64,000 bases of DNA, taken from Moniliophthora roreri (lineage: Eukaryota > Basidiomycota > Agaricomycetes > Agaricales > Marasmiaceae). The notes below the pieces were generated by a model. That model made no database searches. It had not been told where the DNA came from and worked only from the letters and a program-made list of their open reading frames with translations. The position numbers were made by a program, and so were the translations under genes. Location: the NCBI GenBank assembly GCA_001466705.2, contig LATX02000196.1, positions 62,001 through 126,000 on the forward strand, read 5' to 3'. This document shows, piece after piece, positions 23,711 to 33,714 of this stretch (the stretch's first letter is position 1; each line of letters starts with the position of its first letter).

Positions 23711-23926
23711 TTATGCAATAACGCAGTAGCACCAGCCACCGCCTTGCTTTTCTTCGTTAATGGGGATCTCCCACTCAGGTTCTGAGGAAGATGATGTGAT
23801 TGGAATTTCTGCTCGTGGAGAGGCGAGCATCGGTGATGAGGGTGATGTGTTTGAGCCAGCACTAGCTGAAGCTAAAACTGCAGAGTCGCCAAAGATAGCG
23901 CAAGAGATGGGTGCGAAGGAGTCCAT
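23711..23926 (-). CDS. Lipopeptide mating pheromone precursor (71 aa)
   Basis: Basidiomycete pheromone precursors are short, lack a signal peptide, and end in a CaaX box whose Cys is farnesylated and carboxymethylated. The mature peptide is cut out at a pair of charged residues 10-15 positions before that Cys. All of this is visible: ATG GAC TCC at 23926 gives MDSF (a very common start for these precursors), the body is Ser/Ala/Pro-rich with an acidic patch, and the tail reads PINEEKQGGGWCYCVIA then TAA at 23711. CVIA is the CaaX box (C68) and E58-E59 is the likely cleavage point. It would be recognised by a Ste3-like receptor and would trigger mating; no receptor gene is in the window. A TATA-like element lies about 105 bases upstream near 24029. 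There is no intron. Confidence 0.88.
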   Translation of the reverse strand: MDSFAPISCAIFGDSAVLASASAGSNTSPSSPMLASPRAEIPITSSSSEPEWEIPINEEKQGGGWCYCVIA

Positions 23927-25568
23927 TACTGCTTGCTTGGTGTTGTAGGAAGAGACGCTTTTTCAAAAGTTTCGAGTCTCGAGGCTAGAAGGCGGGTCGG
24001 ACCTCTGGGGAGGATCGTACACCAGTCCTTATAAAACGTACTCAGACAATAACGACTAGACCCATTTCACCGATGTCAGGACTAGACAATAACTTGAGTA
24101 GGAGGTCAGAGCGACTTGCGCCTTTCGTCCGAGCTTATTGTGATGATCGGTGGGAGCCGATCTGGGTGCAGACGCGAATGATAATTAGATGACGAGCGTC
24201 GTCAGGGGAAGAGTTTATAAGACTGCCTCAGGTAATGGAATATCAGATGGGATGATGAAAAGACAATAAGAGGTATCCGAATGTAGAAATGAGGCGGGAT
24301 CGTAGAATGAGTTTCTACAACGGAGGATTTTAAAGGTGATTCAGGAACAAGAGATTCTTATACCTGCACTTTCTGGTGGAACAAGGGACGAGAAGGACGA
24401 GAAATGACTGGGTTGCAATGCGGGGGCGACAGTGCTTCGCCGGGCCGGTGATCCGTTGTGGCTGTGCTAGAGTGGCAGACCTGAAAGTTGCGACCTAGCC
24501 CAGGTTTGGACCGCGGTGTACATAGAACAATGAGCAATCGGGCGCGTTTACACTATGCATCATCCCACTGCACATTGTTTTATGAAACAGGCGTAAATTA
24601 CGCCTGAGAAAGGTGATATGGTCCGTAGCACTGGCATGTCGTGACAATGAGATGGTTCGCAGCGCATCATGATAGTCTTGCGATCTCCAGCAGGAAAAAA
24701 GTTCTATAGCTTGAGTATAGGATACATCGGCGCTAGCTCTAGCAGTCTTGGCGGTGTTGGAAACTGTAGTTAAAAATGAGCTGGAAGGCGTCAATAGAGC
24801 ACGTTCTGTAGGAAAACAATTTTAGCACTGACACGAGCACGCCAAGCGTATACCTCACGTCCATAAGAGTATGCTTACTCCCCCCGAGAGAACGGGATAT
24901 CCTTGGACTAAATCGATTGCCGCGGTTCCCAGTAGTCTCGTGTTCCGGTAAAAAGACCAATTCCGGCGGTGGTAGTGTTCACCGATTGCGGTGTCATTCA
25001 ACGTGAGTGGAGTATCTTTTCCCTTCTATTTTTTGGATAGAATCGGTCTTTCTTGAAGCTGGATTGCCGGAGACCTTATCGTGGAAGTATGACCCATTTC
25101 TGTACCGATTGCCACTCAGCCCAGGCCCAGGAACACCGAAGAAGGTGGTGATTGGTGAATTTTAGGTGGGGCTGAAGTGTTTTAGAGGCTAGAGCAGACC
25201 ACATGGAAGCTCTCTTCCTAGGACGTCTTGATGAATCATTTATGTTGAAATCATCCTTCTAGTAGCTGAGGATATTCAACAGTACCGGTAAAAAGTACTG
25301 GTCAAGCTCGACCTACTAAAAGATAAAATGAAATACCTCTGAGCGTTTGAACATCAGAAACCAGAATCGTGGCGGCTGTGAACGTGGAGACAGGCATTTA
25401 ACAGCAAATTTGTCACGTGTTGTTTATGTTTATCAGGAGGCGTGTGAATTTGTGGCTAATCATTCCCGGGGACGAGTGACCTCACACAGCGTCGACAAAC
25501 ACTTGCGCATTGACCACTTTGGCGTCGTCGAGATCGTTACCGACGACGAGCACCAACCCCAATCCATC
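23927..25568. other. Intergenic stretch, no supported gene
   Basis: The left end carries the pheromone promoter, with CTTATAAAAC near 24028-24037 (TTTTATAAG on the minus strand). The rest has only short frames without motifs, including minus-strand frames at 24495-24794 and 24739-24960 that I could not extend with plausible splice sites. I found no second CaaX-ending frame and no seven-span receptor. Confidence 0.4.
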
Positions 25569-28404
25569 ATGCCCGGCGGGAACATAATCTACAAGGGCAA
25601 AGTCACCAACAGATCTTGGTCGGAGCTGCCCCCAGAAATCATTCGGTGAGTCTTTCTCCTTTGTTTTCCATACCCACAAAACGCGTAGCGGTACCGATTA
25701 ATCTTGTCTTTTTCAGCTTGATTGCAACAAGTTTCGCATATGCGTCGGCGGAATCAGCTTATGTGCCAGAGACATGGGAGCAGAACCATTTCTGGCTCAA
25801 CAGGGTCATCTATACTGCTATACGCGACGCAAAGAGTATGGAAGTATTGATGAATATATGTCCAAAGTGGACCGCAGCAGGTGAGTTACACCTTATTGCT
25901 TATCGAACTCATTCTAACCCACTTCAATTATAGTTGCAACTCATCCTGTCTGGCATCATCTTGTCCAAGTACTCGACCCAGGAAACATGTATCTTCGCCA
26001 CAACCCCGCAGTGGTGCATCATCCTCCGTATTATCACTACCGTGCAATCTGGCACTACTCATGCGTCATATGCCGGATCAACTCTCCGCAAAACTCCAAA
26101 GGCGTCGGCGTCGCCGAACGTGTTATCAACACTCCCAATCTCGGCTCATGCAGTATATGTCGTGAGCACAGAGGGCATCGTGCAGCGTTTTGTGGGCTAT
26201 GTCTTCGGGAAGCACAACCTTACGAGTTGGACACCACCCTGGACCCGAATTATGCCGTGTTCTGCATGGCAAACGAAGATGACGAAACGTGGCCAGGTGT
26301 AGACGCTACATGCCGTTCATGTCGTGCAGAGTGGCTGTGGAAATCTGTCTGTCAACATCCAAAGGAGAGAGAGGCTGTCGGTGGGAGGAAGCTTCGTTCG
26401 AATGACTGGGAGACCAAGACGACCGTTGACTGTTTCGTGGACCTGGGAGAGGGGTCTATCAACGACGTGATCAATTTAGCGCTCGAGAGGTATTGGCTGC
26501 GGAAGCACACGCGCCTGCCAGACATGATGTCTCAGGCCCTCGCTGCCTCGCGCTTGATCGGCCATGCCACGGATGAAGACTTGGAGGAACTCAGCAGCGA
26601 GATCGACGAAGAGGATGAAGATGATATGGAGTTCTTGCAGATGACAGAGGATAGCGGCGTCAAGGACCTTGCATTGGGTGATTGGGCTCGACATCGCATA
26701 CTGGATGGACACTGGATCAGTCCTGCTGATCAGTGGTATGGGAACAAGACGTGGCCGGTCAGGGCCGTACATCCTTGCCCATGGACGGTTGAGAACGACC
26801 GAGATGACGAAGACGCACAAGGAGAGGAAGAACATCCGACGAGAGCTGTTTTACGCGAAGAGATGCCCCCATCTTTTTCACTCTGTGAACTTGCATTCCA
26901 AGCTCACCGCAAGCAGATGCGCATCGTCCTGCTTCCAGCGATGAAGAACATTGTACGGAGGCTCGTCATCGAGTGCGGTGCTGATGGTGTTGATCCTGCG
27001 ATAAGAGCAACCAAGATGTCCATGGATGATGTGATGAAGGAGCTGAGAGATGAAGCGGTTTGGTTTGATGGTGTCGATTGGCTGGAGAGGAGGCGGAATG
27101 CAAGACGCGAAGAAATGCAGGCTCGGACTCCCAGAGAGGAAGGTAGCGATGACCACGCTTCGACCACAGGGTCGAGCTCGGGCAAATCATCCGATGAGTC
27201 TAGCGTAATGAGTCCGGTATTGTCGACTTCCACGTTGCAAACTACACCATCACCGCCACCATCTACTGATGGGAAAGATCAAACGGCCAAGCGGCGCCCA
27301 GTGACTATCGCAGTCGACCCGGTCTTGAACCCGCCAAGGCTGTTACACCCTATTCCCTATGTACCCTTGATGGCTGCACATCTACCACAATTCAGCATGG
27401 AGGCGTTTAAGGGGGTATGTCCGTTGTTGTAGCTAAGTCGTTCCTGAAACTGACAGTCATTACAGGTTTGGAGAGAAGCTTGCCAACCCCTCTATCACTG
27501 CAGATGCAGCATCTGCGAGCGTGCTATGGCAAAAGCCCAAGCCGTAGCTGCAGCTGCTGCCAGACCGCAATACAACCCTGATACCAACCACGGCGACCAA
27601 ATTCAGCAGCAGGACCATAAACCGACTCAAACGCCAACTCAAATCGAGTTGCACGAAGTCAACGAGGTTGTCAATTCCGACGCACGAAGTGATACTCTAG
27701 AATACGATGAAGACGAACAGCTTGACGACGAGTACGAACTTGACGAAGATGCCAAATCTGATGCTTCTTTGCGCCGGACTGTCTACACACCCCCTCGCCA
27801 AGTCGAGCGAACTCGTTCACGTTCACCTTCTCCTCGGCGGCTTGAAGCTGGTCTAGCCGCGGAGGTACCTTGGCTACACTCTCAGGCCCTCAGCCCTCGC
27901 AAACGATCCGTTGACGAGATGGATGAGACTACGAGGACGACGGGAAAAGACGACCGTGATACTTCTTATCATCATCGTGGTGAACCTGGGACACCACCAA
28001 AGAGGCCAAGGGTGCTCAGTCCGGCGCTGTCGCCGTCTCCGGAACTTCATGATAAATTGGACCTCCAGAACTCCCCTACTAGACTCAGGAAACGAAGTTC
28101 GGAGGATCTTGATAGTGATGTCGAGCACGGGAAGAGGATCAAGATGTCTGGAGAGGAGGATAGTGTGAGCGGAGACTCACCACCGGTGTCGACGTCCTTG
28201 TCGGAAAGTGACGATGTTGGAGACGAGAGTGTTGTTCGAGTCGGAGCCCCAGCTATTGGTGCTGCTACGATACCTCGTAGCGCGACACCGCATGATAAAG
28301 TGATCAATAGTGCAAGCCTGAAACCGCCCCCGCCACCGGTTGCGAAAAGGAAGATACCGCTACCAGGCCAGGGTTGGAAACGGTCGAATGATGATGACCA
28401 GTGA
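25569..28404 (+). CDS. F-box-like, Cys-rich nuclear protein (886 aa)
   Basis: Four exons, 25569-25645, 25717-25880, 25934-27414 and 27466-28404, join in frame. The start is the first in-frame ATG before the F-box-like segment SWSELPPEIIRLIATSF (residues 16-32), which in F-box proteins binds Skp1. Exon 3 has paired Cys motifs CSICREHRGHRAAFCGLC and CRSCRAEW, suggesting a zinc-binding module; another is CRCSICERA at the start of exon 4. Acidic runs occur (SEIDEEDEDDMEF; a Glu/Asp-rich stretch in exon 4). The C-terminal third is disordered, Ser/Pro/Arg-rich, with basic PPKRPRVLSP and KRIKM clusters like nuclear localisation signals and a polyproline stretch near the end. I know no described function. 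A regulatory or ubiquitin-ligase adaptor role is inference. Confidence 0.82.
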
Positions 28405-28685
28405 AGATGATAATGGAAGTGTCGGCGCCTCTCTGTCTCTGTTGCTTATATTGTATTATTTCCCGTTCCCCTGATAAAGTAGCACAAAATTCGAATTGCT
28501 GTTCCTTCTCTGGACACTAGTTCCCTAAAACTTTAGATAGACGTGTATCTACATGGAGTTTTCCCGTCATGTCTCGCTTCCTTCGCTCGATTCGTTCTGG
28601 ATTCCAAAGCCTGTTGTGTCCGCCTTGTGTATCTGTTACAGTTTGTACATATATATTATAAGCGTTTTCGAGGAACTCGAAAACT
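28405..28685. other. 3' flank of the F-box-like gene
   Basis: No gene is seen. From about 28640 the sequence becomes similar to the DNA just beyond the 3' end of the P450 at 33640-33715. Confidence 0.4.
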
Positions 28686-30070
28686 GTCTATGGTACATGT
28701 ATAACCTACAAGTTCTTACGTAAATCGTTTGCCCATTCCTTACAGTATCCGCTGGAGCGAGATCCCTCTCAAGCTTGATAAAAGTTTCAACAGCCTCTCT
28801 GTGCTCGCGCTCAATGATGTTTGATACGTTCGTGTTCCTTGGCTGGATGTGGCATTTGAACGGAAGTGTCATCGACACAAGTCTCTGTGAAAAAGTGATA
28901 GGTATACACCTATCATAACACGGATTGACTTTGGCTCACCTTTTCCTTTCGAAGAAGCGGTCGACAAGGTTGACGGTCATGTCCTCTTAAAGTCGTCGAA
29001 AGCCCATACAAAGTTCATTGTGTTGAGTGCCTGGAGGCACAGGGTATTAGAAGCTTGGAAAATCACCTCGGGAAATAAAGTTTACCAGTGAAATTCTCAG
29101 CTACAGGGATCCCAGGACAAATTCTCTGTGTTGTGGACCGTCAATAACGCAAGGACCTACTCAAGAAGAGAGACGCTCACTCTCCTATATCCAAACACTG
29201 AATTATCACGGAAGGCACTAACGTCTGCCCCTAGCTTCGTTCCATACTCGTTATTGGGGCATCGTTCAGGAAGAAACATTTCTTGGTTCGTTGAAGCGAA
29301 GTCAGCTATTCATAATGCCATCTACAGTACATGTCAGGAAAAGAAGGATCCAAGAAGACGGAGAGGAACACGTATTCACGAAGATTGTTGGGCCTTTTGG
29401 TATTACTACTATGATCGGGAAAGTTAGTTTCGAGGGGTGGGATTGACACGGAAGCCTTGTTACCAAACACGGCGGGAGACTCACAGAGATAGGCATTATG
29501 TAAATTCCCACAGCTCCGAGTCCATGGCTTGACGACGACCGCGACCGCGCTATTCCCATTCCCTCATGCTTAGGTTTCAACAACTTCTGTTGATGAATGG
29601 TCTGATTCCTTCAATCCTTTGATTAGTATCTCCTTTCGATTGAGCCTCACCCGCAAGAACCAAGCACCACGTTCTGTACACACGTACCTTCTCAAGATGC
29701 GTCGCGAGTCGTGTTCCCGACTGTTTGTTGATCGTTGAAGATAGTTGAGGGTGGGACAATGTGTGTGTGTGACTGTGGTAATGTCAGTTTTGCCGCCCTA
29801 ACTTTTCTTCAATCCACTATCTTCATTTTCTACCAATCTCCCCTGGCTGGCTCATACTCGGAATAACTGGGTGGCTGATGAAGATTGCGGTTGAGTAGCT
29901 ACAGCTCTATTATTGGCAAGAAAAACGTGGCATTTCCATACAGTCTACGGATACAGAATCTCCCGTTATCACCGTTTTAGTCCCTAACATTGCCTCTTCA
30001 TCCAAGTATAGTGCAAGTAGCTCGTCAGATAAGAAAGCGATGCGTCTGCACATGCCATTGGAGTAGCACA
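28686..30070 (-). pseudogene. Cytochrome P450 3' fragment (pseudogene)
   Basis: This is a degraded copy of the 3' half of the P450 at 33715-36026, in the same orientation about 5 kb away. Recognisable parts include the last exon ([20 protein letters not shown]), the heme-loop exon with [11 protein letters not shown], the exon reading FLPER...NNEYGTK and the stretch VIPKGPTIFVNT. It is broken: one extra T after AEN shifts the frame, the exon carrying the HDP motif is deleted, and similarity stops near 29440 and resumes only at about 30010-30070, implying an insertion of roughly 560 bases. The 5' half of the gene is absent. No functional heme enzyme can be made from it. Confidence 0.85.
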
Positions 30071-30620
30071 CTTGCCCCAGTCAGGGTCTGATGACAAGTA
30101 CGAGTCCGTTTTCTAGTGTTATAGCTTTGCAGAAACTTTTTGGGTTAACCGACGATGAAAACGAAGCCAAACCAAACGAACCAAGCTTGAACAATTTATT
30201 GACATCTATCGGATACACCACGACTCTCCCCCCCACTTGTAAGGAAAAAATTGGTAGGACGAATCCTCGTAAACTCCAGGCTCCCTCCCACCCATCCTAA
30301 TCAAGTATAACGACAACCATGAGGTATCATGGAAGGTATCACAAGACTAACCCTATAAGGGAACCCTTCCAGGAAACTTTTGTAGGTTGTCCAGGAAGAG
30401 AAGGTATAGCGAGACTACAGCTGTGGAAGCTGTGTGTACCTTTGCCAAGTTTCTGATGACGTCAAAAAGGCGGTGTGCTTTCATCCGAAGTCAGCGCTTG
30501 AACTTTGTTTGTTTTCTTTCCCTGGCACTTGGAAAGCTGTTGATCCTCATTTTTAAAGGGCTATGGCTGCCAAACCATCTACAAATTTCTCCTCCAATTC
30601 TCCTCCAATTCTCCTCTGCG
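30071..30620. other. 5' flank of the exon-duplication gene
   Basis: No gene is supported. The last 100 bases are CT-rich and contain a repeated TCTCCTCCAATTC unit before the ATG at 30621, as expected for a fungal promoter and 5' UTR. Confidence 0.45.
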
Positions 30621-32414
30621 ATGTCGACAAAAATACACACCCTGAATTCCGTCCAATCGGCCACAACCACGGTCGACGCGAGCTTTAGTGGCGCAGGTCG
30701 CACGCTCAGCGAACGGAACATAGAACCTCACCTCTATGCGATTCTCAGAGCTAGCTATGCAGAATTCATTTATGATCTCCGCACTAGAAGTAACGGCTCA
30801 AGTCTTAACCAGCAACACAACGTTGGAAGAGGAAGTGATCTGCTTCACGATGCGTTTATTGACTGGCTTTTAGCTCCCCCTGTGAGCAGTGGAGGAGCTG
30901 ATAGCTCGAGTGTTGGTCGTATGCGCACACCTGGTCGCAGCACGACTCGGAAGGAAGATCCGGATGCTGAGCAAAACTGCGAAACGGTGAGCAAAACAAT
31001 CTTGTTCTGTTGTGTCGAAAACTGACTCCTTTCAGAGCAACTCGAACTCGGTTGGTCCTAGAACTGGTATAAGTGATAGCTCGGACCTCAGGCATGAGCA
31101 CACACTCGCCCAGTTACCCTCGTCACACGAAGAATCTTCGTCCATTCCGAGCTTTAGTGGCGTAGGTCGCACGCCCGACGGACGGATCGTCCATGATATT
31201 CGCACTACCTTGACCAGGATCACAACAGGCCTTGACCAGGATCGCAACCTTGGAATAGGACGCGAGCTGCCTCGCGAAGCGTTTATTGAGCCGCTTTCAG
31301 CTGTTCCTGGAAGCAGTAGAGGAGCTGATGGCTCGAGTGTTGGTCGTATGCGCACACTTGGTCGCAGCACGACTCGGAAGGGGGATCCGGATGCCGAGCA
31401 AAACTGCGAGGCGGTGGGCAAAACAATCTTATTCTATGGTGTTGAGAACTGACCTCTTTTCAGCATGGTCCCCCCACAGTTGCGTCAGATTCGGGTAATA
31501 TGTCTCAACGCTTAGCATCCCCTCAAAGTAGCAATGGCAGCAACCCTCGGGATCAGCCTGAGTATGAGGCCTCGCCATCAACACCCAATCCGGAAGGCAA
31601 TCGTGAGGATCATACACCTGAACCCGAGGCCGCACGAAGCGCCGGAGCGGTGAGGCAAAGCAATCTTATTCTATGGTGTTGAGAACTGACCTCTTTTCAG
31701 CGTGGTCCCCCCACAGTTGCGTCAGATTCGGGTAATATGTCTCAACACTCAGCACCCCTCCAGAGTAGCAACGGCAACAATCCTCTCCTATCCATATTAA
31801 CCTACTTCAGGGAGATGGAACGTGCATGCGATTTACTCCCGGAGGGAGAAAGCAGGGTGGAGAACAGCAGAGAAACTTCCACTGGTTTAGACGGGAGCAA
31901 AGATACAGAACCTGCTGGCAAGCTGTTTAAGGATTTGCAAGATGAGTGGAAAACCAGTGGAACTTGCCTTCTGGCACTCACCGGCGCTAACGTCGCCGCC
32001 TCATTGAATGCCAGTACCCTGTTTTCCTCCATCAAACCCATTGTAAGGAATGTCATGGTGATCTCGACCCTCTTCTCCATTTGCAGCACCGTATATTCGT
32101 TCTTCTTGATGGCCCACTATCCGACCTTGGGAGCAAGCCAGTTTCTGGCCTATATGAAGCGCTCTCCGAGCGCACGTATCTTGTTCGTACTCGCAGCTCG
32201 GGCGCCAATATTTTGTATGATGCTCTCTGCGATATTCACAATGTCGTGGCTCATGGCACTGATGTACATGACTACGCCCGTACTCGTTTTGGTTAACGCC
32301 AGCCTAATTTTGGTGTTCACAGGAGGGCACTATGTCTTTTGGGGAATACTTTGGATCTGCAATCGACTCGGACAAAGTATGAACGTGCGGAGGGACGGAT
32401 CCAGAGCGGTGTAA
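30621..32414 (+). CDS. Multi-span membrane protein built by exon duplication (547 aa)
   Basis: Four phase-0 exons, 30621-30986, 31036-31413, 31464-31649 and 31701-32414. Exons 1 and 2 are homologous (both contain SFSG[AV]GRT and end SSVGRMRT.GRSTTRK.DPDAEQNCE). Exons 3 and 4 begin with the same GPPTVASDSGNMSQ. The three introns are also near copies, each containing GCAAA[AG]CAATCTT and ending CTTTTCAG or CCTTTCAG, so exon and intron were duplicated together. The N-terminal half is hydrophilic and disordered. Exon 4 carries a helical KDLQDEWKTSG segment and about four hydrophobic spans (for example VMVISTLFSICSTVYSFFLM and ILFVLAARAPIFCMMLSAIF), ending in a basic tail. I do not recognise a functional family; the C-terminal membrane module is probably the conserved part. 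An in-frame upstream ATG at 30456 is possible. Confidence 0.8.
31464..31715. repeat. Tandem exon-intron duplication within the membrane-protein gene
   Basis: The start of exon 3 and the start of exon 4, about 237 bases apart, are nearly identical and are preceded by nearly identical introns (31414-31463 and 31650-31700). The first intron (30987-31035) is a more diverged copy. This records at least two rounds of intragenic duplication. Confidence 0.85.
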
Positions 32415-33714
32415 CTTGAAGAGCAATTGTAGAGTGCAATTGTAGGTTTCTAGATGTCAAGCTAGTCCCATCCATCATTCTTGCTGCCTTCAAGCACTTT
32501 CTTCTTTATCATACGTTTCGGCATTTTAATAACATTTAGACTCGAGGTAGTGTTAGAAGCGTGTATGTTTTCGATTACTGCTTTCGATGCTTTATTTTCC
32601 TATATATCCCAGGCTGGGCGCATAGCATAGACTTTCGAGATATCTGCTTGGTATTGTATAAATCCGTACGGACTCAAGTATACACTCTCCATCGGCGGAA
32701 ACGCGACATTGTCATCAGAGTCGGACATCAGACTCAGAGTGAGAAGCTAGCCCAGCGAGGAATCGGCTGACGGTAACTGACGACATCCGACGGAATACGA
32801 CAGCCTCAAAATCCATCGGATGCCAACGAATATCATCGAGAAAGGGCCGCACTTTCCGACGGTGACCGATGGTACCTGACGGATTTGGGTGAGATTAATT
32901 TGGGCATTTAGCGTCGGGTTCCGTCAGATATAGTCAAAAACTCTGATGCATTCTGATGTATACCTACGTGAATACATGTACTATGTTCGATTCCAAGTCC
33001 ATTCAGTCCCCGGCTTGGTCGACCATCATACAAGTCCATCACCCCAACGCACCCCGCCCACCCATCTAACAAGTCGTCCACCGCCGCTACCCCGTAACCT
33101 ATGTCCTACCCACTCACAGAAACAGCTCCCCAGCATCTACTACAGACGGCAATGAGCATGACAGCTGGGTCAAAAGAAGTTCAAAACTTGCCTATACCAT
33201 AGTCGCGCAGCCGTACTAGTGCTTACCTTGGCATGGGGTGATTGGATATCATGAGGCTGCTGATCAACGCGTCAATGTAAAGTAATCAACAACAGAGCCG
33301 CGCCGTTCACCGTAACGAGTCACCCAGATGCGCTCAGAGCCCTTTCCTTTCGTATTTTGTCAACTGGCTTGGTGTTCGAGAGCAATCCTTAGTCTAAAAT
33401 GGGGTCAGTAAGCCGAAGCTGAAACATGGAGAGGGCAAACTGAGGCATCTGAACGTTGGCGAGTAGGGCGTAGGGCATAGGGTTGGAGGATGGTGGTGGT
33501 AGGGGAAGAAAGAAGGATCCGGCGTTCATGGGAAGCAACGGGAGGAAGCTGTCAATAAAAACAAAGTTAGCGCTCGGCGACTACAATCATCACGACGGGG
33601 GGGCAGAGTCAGAAGGCCAGCACCAAAATGGTACGTCGTATGTTTAGATAGGCATATATATTTTCAACGTTTTCGAGGAACTCGAGAACCGACTGTCTAT
33701 GGTACATGCATGAC
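32415..33714. other. Gene-free stretch with dispersed TCCGAC/TGACGG motifs
   Basis: No gene is seen. Between about 32755 and 32960 short units such as ATCCGACGG, TGACGG and CCGACGG recur irregularly. Similar CCGAC-rich patches occur near 37270-37330 and 41985-42065, so this may be a degenerate dispersed repeat. Confidence 0.4.

Noticed and set aside
26476..27233. Several minus-strand frames of 74-119 codons
   Set aside because: They are shadows of the long F-box-like coding exon on the plus strand.
32755..32960. CCGAC/TGACGG-rich patch as a tandem repeat
   Set aside because: The units are irregular in spacing and sequence. It is noted only as a possible dispersed repeat remnant.
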